From: Alphaproteobacteria bacterium
GTDB taxonomy: Bacteria > Pseudomonadota > Alphaproteobacteria > Caulobacterales > Caulobacteraceae
Length of the DNA: 60,871 nucleotides
Direction: 5' to 3'
NCBI GenBank assembly: GCA_018820275.1
Contig: JAHJOO010000054.1
Coordinates: 1-60,871 of the forward strand
The notes under the pieces were generated by a model. The model was not told the origin of the DNA and searched no databases. It was given only the letters and a program-made list of their open reading frames with translations. Positions 9,566-18,249 of this stretch are shown piece by piece (position 1 is the stretch's first letter; each line of letters opens with the position of its first letter). A program made the translations under genes and the position numbers.

Positions 9566-10369
9566 ATGGCGACCGACGACGCGATCCCCGACAAGGACGG
9601 CCTGCGGCTGCGGGCCCGGCTGCGGGCGCTGTACCACGGGGCCTCGCCCACGGCGGTCCGCTTCCGCGTGGCGGTGCTGGTCGTCGATCTGATCATCGTC
9701 GCCTTCTTCATCGCCGCCCCCCTGCTGCGCCACCAGCCGCTCGCCTTCTACGTCATCGACTACGTCATCGCCCTGATCCTCGCGGCGGACCTGACGGCGC
9801 GGGCGCTCTGCTATTCCAACGTGAAGGACTGGCTGCGGAAGCCCATCGTCTGGATGGACCTGTTCATCCTCGCGACCCTGCTGTTCCCCGCCTGGCTGTT
9901 CAACCTCGGCTTCCTGCGCGTGCTGCGCCTGTGGACCCTGATCAACTCGGACTTCTTCTGGCGCACCATCGGCCGGCGCTACGATGACACGCGGGTGGAG
10001 GAGGTGACCAAGTCCCTCGCCGCCCTGATCACCTTCGTCTTCGTCGCCACGGGCTTCGTCTACACCTTCTTCCTCGAGAAGGCCGAAGGGCTGATCGGCT
10101 GGATCGACGCCCTGTATTTCACCGTCACCAGCCTGACGACCACGGGATACGGCGACATCCTGCTGCCGGGGGCGTGGGGGCGGATCGTCTCGATCGCCAT
10201 CATGCTGATGGGCGTGACCCTGTTCGTCCGGCTGGGCCAGACCCTGCTGCGGCCGCACAAGGTGCGGCACCCCTGCGACCGCTGCGGGCTGCAGGTGCAC
10301 GACCCCGATGCGGTCCACTGCAAGGCCTGCGGCAACCTGTTGTGCATCCCCGACGAGGGCCATCGCTGA
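9566..10369 (+). CDS. Voltage-gated-type potassium channel with C-terminal zinc ribbon
   Basis: A 267-residue ion-transport family protein. Hydrophobic segments at about 34-56, 66-86, 94-112, 148-169 and 205-225 frame a pore loop holding the K+ selectivity filter TTTGYGD (residues 191-197). The segment GFLRVLRLWTLINSDFFWR has the arginine pattern of an S4-like helix, but the sensor is short. The tail after the last helix carries CDRCG (Cys237, Cys240) and CKACG (Cys252, Cys255), a likely cytoplasmic zinc ribbon, followed by one more Cys at 260. Most small bacterial Kv channels lack such a ribbon. It is divergent from dapF and 86 bases before the first S9 peptidase gene. Confidence 0.88.
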   Translation: MATDDAIPDKDGLRLRARLRALYHGASPTAVRFRVAVLVVDLIIVAFFIAAPLLRHQPLAFYVIDYVIALILAADLTARALCYSNVKDWLRKPIVWMDLFILATLLFPAWLFNLGFLRVLRLWTLINSDFFWRTIGRRYDDTRVEEVTKSLAALITFVFVATGFVYTFFLEKAEGLIGWIDALYFTVTSLTTTGYGDILLPGAWGRIVSIAIMLMGVTLFVRLGQTLLRPHKVRHPCDRCGLQVHDPDAVHCKACGNLLCIPDEGHR

Positions 10370-10455
10370 GAATGACAAATCCGTAAGGCGACGAACCGTC
10401 CGCTTGCCGCGTCACCCCCGATCCCTAAGGTGCGCCCCGAACTCGGGGACATCAC

Positions 10456-12642
10456 ATGCTCAAGACCAGGCTCGCCCTTCTCGCCATGACCGCCGCCTTC
10501 TCCCTCCCCGCCGCCGCGCCGGTCCTCGCCCAGCAGGCTTCGGCCGCCGGCTTTGCCCAGTCGGACGCCTCCGACCCCTATCTGTGGCTGGAGGAGGTCG
10601 AGGGCGAGCGCGCCATGGCCTGGGTCAGGCAGCAGAACGAGGCCAGCCTCGGCACGCTGCAGGGCGATCCGCGCTATCAGGGCCTGCACGATCAGGCCTT
10701 GACCATTCTCGAGGCGCGCGACCGCATTCCCATGCCGGGCTTCGCCACGGGACTGGAGGGCGAGGCTCAGGGCATCTCCAACTTCTGGCAGGACGCCACC
10801 AATGTGCGCGGCCTGTGGCGCATGACGACGGTCGACTCCTACCTGACCGACCAGCCGGACTGGACGACGGTCATCGACGTCGACGCCCTGTCGAAGGCCG
10901 AGAACGCCAACTGGGTCTGGCGCGGCGCCCAGTGCCTTTCGCCGGCCGACCGCATGTGCCTGGTCACCCTGTCCGACGGCGGCAAGGACGCCGTCACGGT
11001 GCGCGAGTTCGACCGCGAGACCCGCACCTTCGTGGAGGGCGGGTTCGTCCTGCCGGAATCCAAGGGCGGGGCGACCTGGGTCGACGCCGACACCCTGCTG
11101 ATCTCGCGCGACTTCGGCGAGGGGACGCTGACGACCTCTGGTTATCCGATGACGGTGCGGCTGTGGAAACGCGGCGCGCCGATGACCGCGGCCCAGGAGA
11201 TCTTCCGCGGCGAGCCCGGCGACGTGTCCTCCAGCGGCTTCACCCTGCGCGAGCCCGACGGCACGTTGCGGGCCACCCTGATCACCCGCGCGGTGACCTT
11301 CTATGAGCGCGACGTCTTCCAGCTGACGAGCGACGGCACGGTCGAGCGCGTGGCCCTGCCGCGCAAGGCGTCGATCTCCGGCTACGTCGGCGGCCGCCTG
11401 ATCGTCACCCTCAATCAGGACTGGACCGCGCCGACCGGCCAGAGCTTCCGCAACGGCGATCTACTGGCCTGGGACCTGGACGCGGCGCTCGCTCGCGATG
11501 CCGAGGCCCTGCGGCGGCAGTCGGAGACGCCGGTCGAGCTGATCCTGCGCCCGACCGAACGTCAGGCCATCGAGGGCGTCACGACCACGCGCAACCGCGT
11601 GGTCGTGGCCCTTTACGACAATGTGCGCGGCGGGCTGATCTCCTATGCCCCTGACGGCTCGGGCGGCTGGACCGCGACGAAGGTCGACCTGCCGGAGAAC
11701 GTCTCGGTCAACCTGGGCTCGGCCTCGGATCAGGACGACCGCGTCTTCGCCTCGGTGTCCGGCTATCTGACGCCGCAGTCGCTGTGGCTGGTGGACGCCG
11801 CCACGGGCGCGGCGAGCAGCGTCAAGTCCCTGCCGGCCAAGTTCGATACGGCGGGTCTGGAAGTGCGCCAGTTCGAGGCGACCAGCGCCGACGGCACGAA
11901 GATTCCGTATTTCGTCGTCGGCGGTGCGGACATGGCGATGGACGGCTCGAACCCGACCCTGCTCTACGGCTACGGCGGCTTCCAGTCGTCGCTGCTGCCC
12001 GGCTATTCGGCCAACGTCGGCAAGCTGTGGCTGGAGCGGGGCGGCGTCTACGTCATCGCCAACACGCGCGGCGGCGGCGAGTTCGGCCCCAACTGGCACC
12101 AGTCGGCCCAGCAGGAAAATCGGCAGCGCGCGCACGAGGACTTCCAGGCCGTGGCCATGGACCTGATCGCCCGCGGCATCACCAGCCCGCGCCGTCTCGG
12201 CGTCATGGGCGGCAGCCAGGGCGGCCTGTTCATGGGCGCGATCCTGACCCAGCGCCCTGACCTGATCAACGCGGCGGTCATCCAGGTGCCGCTGTTCGAC
12301 ATGCTGCGCTTCCACAAGCTGCTGGCCGGGGCCAGCTGGATCGCGGAATACGGCAATCCGGACATCGCCGAGGAGCGCGCCTGGATCGCGGCCTATTCGC
12401 CGTACCAGAACCTGCGCGCGGGCCAGCCCTATCCGCAGGTGTTCATCCACACCTCGACCAAGGACGACCGCGTCCACCCCGGCCACGCCCGCAAGGCCGC
12501 GGCCCGGATGCAGGAGCTGGGCTATGACGTCCTGTTCTACGAGAACACCGACGGCGGCCACGCGGCCGGGGCCAACCTGCGCGAGACCGCCCGTCGTCTG
12601 GCGCTGGAGTACACCTATCTGACCCGGCGGCTGATGGATTGA
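10456..12642 (+). CDS. Exported prolyl oligopeptidase family (S9) peptidase
   Basis: A 728-residue serine peptidase with an N-terminal signal peptide (LALLAMTAAFSLPAAAPV followed by LAQQ). A beta-propeller region spans about 90-430 and an alpha/beta-hydrolase domain about 460-728. The nucleophile is Ser587 in VMGGSQGGLF; the acid is in DDRVHPGH, and the base is in DGGHAAG near the C-terminus. Such enzymes hydrolyse short peptides after proline or related sites, here probably in the periplasm. The next gene is a tandem paralogue, sharing EEVEGERAMAWVR-type openings and LARGGG-type motifs (NTRGGGEFGP). The ATG at 10456 follows GGGGACATC. Confidence 0.92.
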   Translation: MLKTRLALLAMTAAFSLPAAAPVLAQQASAAGFAQSDASDPYLWLEEVEGERAMAWVRQQNEASLGTLQGDPRYQGLHDQALTILEARDRIPMPGFATGLEGEAQGISNFWQDATNVRGLWRMTTVDSYLTDQPDWTTVIDVDALSKAENANWVWRGAQCLSPADRMCLVTLSDGGKDAVTVREFDRETRTFVEGGFVLPESKGGATWVDADTLLISRDFGEGTLTTSGYPMTVRLWKRGAPMTAAQEIFRGEPGDVSSSGFTLREPDGTLRATLITRAVTFYERDVFQLTSDGTVERVALPRKASISGYVGGRLIVTLNQDWTAPTGQSFRNGDLLAWDLDAALARDAEALRRQSETPVELILRPTERQAIEGVTTTRNRVVVALYDNVRGGLISYAPDGSGGWTATKVDLPENVSVNLGSASDQDDRVFASVSGYLTPQSLWLVDAATGAASSVKSLPAKFDTAGLEVRQFEATSADGTKIPYFVVGGADMAMDGSNPTLLYGYGGFQSSLLPGYSANVGKLWLERGGVYVIANTRGGGEFGPNWHQSAQQENRQRAHEDFQAVAMDLIARGITSPRRLGVMGGSQGGLFMGAILTQRPDLINAAVIQVPLFDMLRFHKLLAGASWIAEYGNPDIAEERAWIAAYSPYQNLRAGQPYPQVFIHTSTKDDRVHPGHARKAAARMQELGYDVLFYENTDGGHAAGANLRETARRLALEYTYLTRRLMD

Positions 12643-12652
12643 TCTGCCCAAA

Positions 12653-12677
12653 ATCCTCCCCCATCGGGGGAGGATTG
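12653..12677. repeat. Palindromic hairpin between the two S9 peptidase genes
   Basis: AATCCTCCCC and GGGGAGGATT form a perfect 10-base stem around CATCG, in the 51 bases between the two peptidase stop and start sites. The stem resembles the C-rich/G-rich palindromes at 4392 and 4518, so it may be a single REP unit. It lacks a T tract on the plus strand. The GGGGAGG of the right arm lies just before the upstream alternative ATG at 12679. Confidence 0.6.
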
Positions 12678-12693
12678 AATGCAGCGGAGTAGA

Positions 12694-14913
12694 ATGATGC
12701 GCGTCCTGATGATCACCGCCTCGGCCATTGCACTGGCGGCCTGCGGGTCGATGGACAAGATGGGGTGTTACGACGACTGCCCGGTTCCGCCGCCGGGCGC
12801 CTTCTCGCAAGACCCCCCGCCGCACCTGCCCACCGATCTTTCGCCCGAGGGCGTCGCCGCCGCCGACGACCACCTCGCGCTGGAGCAGGTCGACGGGGCC
12901 GAGGCCATGGCCTTCGTGCGGGCGTCGAACGACAAGGCGCTGGCCGTCCTGACCGGCGACCCGCGCTACGAGACCTTCCGCGCCGAGGCCGAGGCCATCC
13001 TGACCGCCACCGACCGCATCCCGGGACCGTCCTTCCTCGGCGACGGGATCGGCAATTTCTGGCAGGACGGCACAAATCCCAAGGGCGTCTGGCGCCGCAC
13101 GACGCTGGACAGTTACGCCTCGGCCGACACGCGGTGGGAGACCCTGCTGGACATCGACGCCCTGGCTCGCGCCGAGGGCAAGGACTGGGTGTTCAAGGGC
13201 GCTTCGTGCCTGGCGCCGGACGAGACCCGCTGCCTGATCTCCCTGTCCGACGGCGGCAAGGACGCCGTCGTGGTCCGCGAATTCGACCTGACGACGAAAG
13301 CCTTCGTGGACGGCGGCTTCGTCCTGCCCGAGGGCAAGCACCGCCTCAGCTGGCTGGACGCCGACACCCTGCTGGTCGCCACCGACTTCGGCCCCGGCAC
13401 CCTGACCGAGAGCGGCTATCCCTACATCGTCAAAGCCCTGACGCGCGGCCAGACCCTGGCCCAGGCCACCGAGGTCTATCGCGGGGCGCAGGGCGACGGG
13501 GGATATGGGGTCTCCGCCTCCGTCTTCCGCGACGCCGACGGCGCGGTGCAGGCGGTGATCTTCAACCGCCCGCTGGACACGTTCCGGAGCGAGCGGTGGA
13601 TTTGGAAGGACGGCGACGCCTACAAGCTCGCTCTTCCGGAGCGCGTCAGCCTTCACGGAATTCAGGGCGATCTGCTGATCTTCACCACCGAGGAGTCCTG
13701 GACGCCCCACACCAGCGAGATCCCGGCCGGTGCCCTCTTGGGACAGCACATTGGCAATCTGACCCCCGATGATCCGAACGCAGTGATCGCGGTTCGCACG
13801 GGCGTCGACGAACTGTTTCGACCGACCGCGCGCCAGTCGATCGGGGCCGTGACGGTCTACGACGACCGGGTGGTCGTGGCGTACAACGACAACGTCGTGG
13901 GGCGTATCTCCACGTTCAGGAGGAGTGGGCCTGCTGCGTGGGAACGCTCGGACGTGTCAGTCGCCGACAACTCCGCCGTTGGTCTCGGCGACAGTTCGCG
14001 TTCATCCGGTCGTCAGTTCGTCTCCACCCAAGGCTTCCTGACGCCGCCCTCGCTCGGCCTCCTCGACGTCGCGGCCGGCGCCCAGACGCCCCTCCGCGCC
14101 GCCCCGCCCAAGTTCGACGCCTCGACCCACGTCGTGGAGCAGTTCGAGGCCACCTCGTCGGACGGGACGAAGATCCCGTATTTCGTTGTCATGCCGCGCG
14201 GTCTGGCGATGGACGGCTCGGCGCCGACGATCCTGTTCGGCTACGGCGGGTTCCAGGTCAGCTTCCCGCCCGCCTACAAGCCCGAGATGGGCAAGCTGTG
14301 GCTGGAGCGGGGCGGCGTCTTCGTCCAGGCCAATATCCGCGGCGGCGGCGAGTTCGGGCCCGGCTGGCACCAGGCCGCCCTCAACGAGAACCGCCAGCTG
14401 GCCTTCGACGACTTCGCGGCGGTGGCCGAGGACCTGATCGCGCGCGGTATCACCTCGCCGCGCCGGCTGGGCATCTACGGCCGGTCCAACGGCGGGGTTC
14501 TCACCTCGGTCTCGATCACCCAGCGGCCCGACCTGTTCAACGCGGCGGTGATCGAAAGCCCGCTGATCGACATGCTGCGCTATCACCTGCTGCCCGCCGG
14601 GGCCTCGTGGATCGGCGAGTACGGTGACCCGCGCATCCCGGCCGAGGCGGCCTGGATCGCGCAGTATTCCGCCTACCAGCAACTGCGGCCCGACGTGGAG
14701 TATCCGCGCGTCTACATCACCACCAACACCCGCGACGACCGGGTGCATCCCGGCCATTCGCGCAAGTTCGCGGCGCGGCTGGCGGCCCAGGGCCACGATC
14801 ACCTCTATTTCGAGGACACGGCCGGCGGCCACTCCAACGACGCCGACCCGGTCGCCAACGCCCGCCGCTGGGCCCGCCACTACGTCTATCTGGCGCAGCA
14901 GCTGATGGATTGA
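12694..14913 (+). CDS. Prolyl oligopeptidase family (S9) lipoprotein, tandem paralogue
   Basis: About 739 residues, second of two S9 peptidases. The N-terminus (MRVLMITASAIALAACGS) has a lipobox LAAC, so it is probably an outer-membrane or inner-membrane lipoprotein rather than freely soluble like its neighbour. Propeller and hydrolase domains follow as in the first copy. The nucleophile is Ser598 in IYGRSNGGVL, the acid lies in DDRVHPGHS, and the His in AGGHSND. Start choice: ATG at 12694 or 12697, each preceded by GGAG at five or eight bases; ATG at 12679 would add five residues before the signal. The active-site surround (GRSNGG versus GGSQGG) differs from the upstream copy, suggesting different specificity. 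Confidence 0.9.
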   Translation: MMRVLMITASAIALAACGSMDKMGCYDDCPVPPPGAFSQDPPPHLPTDLSPEGVAAADDHLALEQVDGAEAMAFVRASNDKALAVLTGDPRYETFRAEAEAILTATDRIPGPSFLGDGIGNFWQDGTNPKGVWRRTTLDSYASADTRWETLLDIDALARAEGKDWVFKGASCLAPDETRCLISLSDGGKDAVVVREFDLTTKAFVDGGFVLPEGKHRLSWLDADTLLVATDFGPGTLTESGYPYIVKALTRGQTLAQATEVYRGAQGDGGYGVSASVFRDADGAVQAVIFNRPLDTFRSERWIWKDGDAYKLALPERVSLHGIQGDLLIFTTEESWTPHTSEIPAGALLGQHIGNLTPDDPNAVIAVRTGVDELFRPTARQSIGAVTVYDDRVVVAYNDNVVGRISTFRRSGPAAWERSDVSVADNSAVGLGDSSRSSGRQFVSTQGFLTPPSLGLLDVAAGAQTPLRAAPPKFDASTHVVEQFEATSSDGTKIPYFVVMPRGLAMDGSAPTILFGYGGFQVSFPPAYKPEMGKLWLERGGVFVQANIRGGGEFGPGWHQAALNENRQLAFDDFAAVAEDLIARGITSPRRLGIYGRSNGGVLTSVSITQRPDLFNAAVIESPLIDMLRYHLLPAGASWIGEYGDPRIPAEAAWIAQYSAYQQLRPDVEYPRVYITTNTRDDRVHPGHSRKFAARLAAQGHDHLYFEDTAGGHSNDADPVANARRWARHYVYLAQQLMD

Positions 14914-14995
14914 TCCCCGGCTTCGTCCACAGGGGTCACGCGCCGCTCACGGGAATATGAGCGGCGCCGTTCGCCCGGGGCGATAGGGTCCCGCC

Positions 14996-15724
14996 ATGAG
15001 GATCGGGGGCATCATCGCCGCGGCCTGCGCCGCCCTGGTTCTGGGCGGCGCGCAGACGTCGGCCCAGACCGGCGCGCGGCCGCACGTCGTGACCGACGAG
15101 CCCGTGGTGGTCGAACTGTTCACCGCCCAGGGCTGCGCCGGCTGCCCGGAGGCCAACGGGGTCGTCGAGTCTCTGGCGGACGAGCGGGGCGTCATCCTGC
15201 TGACCTGGCCCGTCGACTATTGGGACTGGCTGGGCTGGAAGGACACCCTAGCCAGGCCCGCCTTCACCGCCCGCCAGCGCGACTACGTCCAGGCCCTGCG
15301 CCTGCGCGCACCCGCCACGCCGCAGGTCATAGTCGACGGCCGTCGCGTGGTCGCCGCCGCCGCCGGGCCGCTGGACGTCGCCGTGGCCGAGGAGGCGGCG
15401 CGCCGGGGCTGGCCGCCCGAGGTCGAGTTCCGCACCGACACCGACCGCGTCGGCGTCGGCTCCGGCCGGGTGCCCGAGGGCGGGGCCGAGGTGGTGGCCG
15501 TGATCTTTACCCCCGGAGTGCAGACCGTGCGCGTCGGTGCCGGCGACAACCGCGGCAAGACGGTGCGTCAGGTCAATGTCGTCCGCAGCGTCGCCCGGCT
15601 GGGGCCGTGGACCGGCCGGCCCGAGGTCTACGCCCTGCCCGAGGGACTGGCCGACGGCGACGGCGTGGCCGTGCTGGTGCAGGCGCGGGCCGACCGGCGG
15701 ATCCTCGGCGCCGCGCGGCGCTGA
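14996..15724 (+). CDS. DUF1223 family exported thioredoxin-like protein
   Basis: A 242-residue protein with a signal peptide (about 1-24, cleavage near AQT). The family signature VVELFTAQGCAGCPEAN gives a thioredoxin-like CxxC at Cys47 and Cys50, and WPVDYWDWLGWKD and TPQVIVDGR are typical of DUF1223. The members are predicted periplasmic thioredoxin-fold proteins whose substrates are unknown. The C-terminal half (about 140-240) is a beta-rich domain. It starts 82 bases after the peptidase stop and ends 86 bases before the next gene; the direction is the same, but the spacing leaves room for separate promoters. Confidence 0.88.
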   Translation: MRIGGIIAAACAALVLGGAQTSAQTGARPHVVTDEPVVVELFTAQGCAGCPEANGVVESLADERGVILLTWPVDYWDWLGWKDTLARPAFTARQRDYVQALRLRAPATPQVIVDGRRVVAAAAGPLDVAVAEEAARRGWPPEVEFRTDTDRVGVGSGRVPEGGAEVVAVIFTPGVQTVRVGAGDNRGKTVRQVNVVRSVARLGPWTGRPEVYALPEGLADGDGVAVLVQARADRRILGAARR

Positions 15725-15810
15725 GCCCACCAAATCAGCTTCCATCACTGGCGCGCCTTGCGCCCATCGGCTGTCACGGCATGATGGTCGGTGAACGGGA
15801 GTACTGGGGC

Positions 15811-16446
15811 ATGGGCGTGCGCGCGGGGCTGAAGGCCGGGATGGCGGCGGTCCTGCTGTGGGCCGTCTCGGCCGCCGGCGCCCTCGCCCAGGAGGAGCCG
15901 GGCGCCGCCCGCGGCGTGGCCCGGCTGGCCACCGCGGCCCAGCTGGCCGACTGGGGCCGCGAGCGCGACGACCCCGGCGCCCTGATCCTGGCCGCGCGCA
16001 TGGTCGGCGAGGTGCCCGTGCGCGCCCAGGGCGAGGCCGCGCCCTTCTTCACCGCCGACGCCCTGCTGGACGAGGCGCTGGCCATGGCTGACGGCGACCC
16101 GGCCTATGCCGCCGCCATCGAGGTGGTGCGGCAGGATCCGACCCGCGGCGTGGTCTCCAGCCCCTATGGCGACGGGCCGATCGCCACGGTGAAGACCATG
16201 CGCGCGCGCGAGGCCTACGGCTTCGACGTCGTGGCCCGTCCGAACGAGATCCTGCGCGTGGCGGGCATCGGCGACGGCGACGCCCCGCTGGATCTGGTGG
16301 TGCGCGAGGGCGGCCGGGTCCTGTGCCGCAGCGGTCTGGTCGACCACTATCCGGTCTGCACCGTCCGTCCCCGGACGGGGCGCGTGCGGATCGAGGTGAC
16401 CAACGGCGGGGCGATCTGGACGCGCGTCCAGATCCTGAGCAACTGA
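15811..16446 (+). CDS. Exported protein coupled to the CHAT protease
   Basis: A protein of about 211 residues with a signal peptide (LKAGMAAVLLWAVSAAGALA, then QEE). The middle is helical and alanine-rich. The last 75 residues (ILRVAGIGDGDAPLDLVV, VCTVRPRTGRVRIEVTN) look like a small beta-sandwich of the pre-peptidase C-terminal type with two cysteines that could pair. Family not recognised. The ATG at 15811 was chosen because a signal peptide follows and GGGAG lies upstream; ATGs at 15781 and 15784 are in frame. The stop overlaps the CHAT gene start (TGATG, one shared base), so the two are translationally coupled and this protein is a probable partner or regulator of the protease. Confidence 0.75.
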   Translation: MGVRAGLKAGMAAVLLWAVSAAGALAQEEPGAARGVARLATAAQLADWGRERDDPGALILAARMVGEVPVRAQGEAAPFFTADALLDEALAMADGDPAYAAAIEVVRQDPTRGVVSSPYGDGPIATVKTMRAREAYGFDVVARPNEILRVAGIGDGDAPLDLVVREGGRVLCRSGLVDHYPVCTVRPRTGRVRIEVTNGGAIWTRVQILSN

Positions 16447-18155
16447 TGCGCGGGTTCGCCCGCCTCGCCGCCGGACTGGCGGCGGTCGTCCTGCTGGCCG
16501 GCCCGGCGGGATCGCAGGACCCCGACAATTCTCCGGAAGCCCTCCGCGCCGAGGCCTACGAAGCCGCCCAGTGGGCTCTCGCCTCCGACGCCGCGGACGC
16601 CCTGGCCCGCGTGTCGGCCCGCTATGCCGAGGGGCAGGGCGAGCTGGGCGATCTGGCGGAACGGCGCGAGTGGCTGCTGGCCGAACGCGATGCGCAGGAG
16701 CGGGAGCTGGCCACGCTGTACGGCACCGACGGCGAGGCCGCCCGCGCCCGTCGGGCCGAGCTGACCGACGCCTATGAGGCCGGGCTGGACGCGCTGAAGT
16801 CCGTCGAGGCCCAGATCGACGCCCGCTTCCCGGCCTATGCCGAACTGGTCGCGCCGCGCGCCCTGTCGGTGGCCGAGACCCAGGCCCTGCTGAACCCCGA
16901 CGAGGCCCTGCTGCTGGTGCTGGTCAATCCCGAGGCGACCTACGTCTGGGGCATCTCGCGCGACAAGATCGTCTGGGCGCGCGCCGCCGATCTGGGCGAG
17001 GCGGAGATGACGCGATCGGTCGGGCGGCTGCGCTCGACGCTGACGACGGCCGGCGCGCGCCGCGACGAGGGCGATCCCGTGGTCGACCCCATGATCTACG
17101 CCGGGCGCGGGGGGCTGACCTTCGACCGGGCCGAGGCGCACCGGCTGTACAAGGCCCTGATCGAACCGGTCGAGAGCGCGTTCGAGGGCAAGACCACCCT
17201 GCTGTCGGTCGTGTCGGGCCCCCTGACCGGCCTGCCGCTGGCGGTGCTGTCGACGGCGGCACCGGGGTCGGCCGACGACACGGGCTGGCTGATCGACCGC
17301 TATGCCCTGGCCACCCTGCCGGCGGCGTCCAGCCTCAAATCCCTGAGATGCCATCTGGTGGTCGGCGCCGCGCGGCACCCCGGCTGCCCCCCGGCGCTGA
17401 CCGCCAGCGCGGAAGTCCGCGAGACAGCCTCGCGCCTGCCGCTGGTCGCCTATGGCGCGCCGACCCTGGGCGGCGCCGCCGTGTCCGGTCCGCGCGGCGC
17501 GCCGACCGACGCCGACGCCGTCCGCGGCGACGGCCCGCTGGCCGATCCCGCCAAGCTGCGCGCCCTGCCGTCCCTGCCCGGATCCAAGGCCGAGCTGGAG
17601 GCGCTCTCGGTCAGCTATCCGACCGGCGTCGTCCGCATCGGCGCGGCGGCCACCGAGACGGCGGTCAAGGCCACCGACGCCGAGGCCCTGTCGCGCGCCC
17701 GCTTCGTGGTCTTCTCCACCCATGGGCTGATGGCCGGCTCGGCCTTCGCCGAGCCCGGTCTGGTGCTGACCCCGCCCGAGACGGCGACCGAGATCGACGA
17801 CGGCTATCTGACGGCGTCCGAGGCGGCGGGCCTGCGCCTGAACGCCGATCTGGTGGTGCTGTCGGCCTGCAACACCGCCGCGCCCGACGGCCGTCCGGGG
17901 GCGGAGGGTCTGTCGGGTCTGGCGCGCGCCTTCTTCTATGCCGGGGGCCGCGCCGTGCTGGTGTCGCACTGGGCCGTGTCGGATCAGGCCACCCAGGCCC
18001 TGATCGGCCGCACCTTCTCCGGCCTCGACGCGCTGGGCACCGACCCCGCCGCCCGCGCCCGCGCGCTGCGCGACGCCTCCCTGGCCGTGCGCGCCGAGCC
18101 CCGCTGGCGGCATCCCGCCTACTGGGCGGCGTTCACGCTGGTGGGGGCGCCTTGA
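16446..18155 (+). CDS. Exported CHAT-domain protease
   Basis: A 569-residue protein. Residues 1-23 form a signal peptide (AAGLAAVVLLAGPAGS). A helical region rich in Glu/Ala/Arg follows (about 30-140), with coiled-coil or degenerate TPR character. The C-terminal CHAT domain (about 280-569) is a caspase-like cysteine protease fold: catalytic His426 in FSTHGLMAGS and Cys475 in VLSACNTAAPDG, followed by the typical GLARAFFYAGGRAVLVSHW. CHAT proteases act in separase-like, effector and defence roles, usually in the cytosol; here the signal peptide suggests a periplasmic place. It is coupled to the preceding exported protein. The 3' end runs into the inverted repeat at 18161. Confidence 0.88.
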   Translation: MRGFARLAAGLAAVVLLAGPAGSQDPDNSPEALRAEAYEAAQWALASDAADALARVSARYAEGQGELGDLAERREWLLAERDAQERELATLYGTDGEAARARRAELTDAYEAGLDALKSVEAQIDARFPAYAELVAPRALSVAETQALLNPDEALLLVLVNPEATYVWGISRDKIVWARAADLGEAEMTRSVGRLRSTLTTAGARRDEGDPVVDPMIYAGRGGLTFDRAEAHRLYKALIEPVESAFEGKTTLLSVVSGPLTGLPLAVLSTAAPGSADDTGWLIDRYALATLPAASSLKSLRCHLVVGAARHPGCPPALTASAEVRETASRLPLVAYGAPTLGGAAVSGPRGAPTDADAVRGDGPLADPAKLRALPSLPGSKAELEALSVSYPTGVVRIGAAATETAVKATDAEALSRARFVVFSTHGLMAGSAFAEPGLVLTPPETATEIDDGYLTASEAAGLRLNADLVVLSACNTAAPDGRPGAEGLSGLARAFFYAGGRAVLVSHWAVSDQATQALIGRTFSGLDALGTDPAARARALRDASLAVRAEPRWRHPAYWAAFTLVGAP

Positions 18156-18160
18156 AGAGA

Positions 18161-18249
18161 GGGCTTAGGGCCTAGGGCTTAGGGCTTAGGCAGACTCGTT
18201 GCGGCATCGACCCTAAGACCTAAGACCTAAGCCCTACGACCTAAGCCCC
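18161..18249. repeat. Heptamer-built inverted repeat (element D)
   Basis: The left arm (18161-18190) is GGGCTTA, GGGCCTA, GGGCTTA, GGGCTTA, GG: four direct seven-base words. The right arm (18211-18249) is the inverted version, CCCTAAGA, CCTAAGA, CCTAAG, CCCTACGA, CCTAAGCCC. About 20 bases lie between the arms. It occupies the space between two convergent genes, and the right arm supplies the TAG stop codon of the minus-strand phosphotransferase gene. A transcript of either strand could fold into a long hairpin, so a bidirectional terminator is possible, but there is no T tract. Confidence 0.7.

Noticed and set aside
6799..9987. A 1062-codon plus-strand frame inside ligD and beyond
   Set aside because: It is an out-of-frame shadow of ligD, rich in Arg and Pro, continuing antisense to dapF.
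7517..10378. A 953-codon minus-strand open frame across ligD, dapF and the channel
   Set aside because: It covers three recognised genes, and its product has no recognisable motif; the length comes from the scarcity of stop codons at high GC.
11461..13749. A 762-codon minus-strand frame against the S9 peptidases
   Set aside because: Antisense shadow; both peptidases have complete catalytic motifs on the plus strand.
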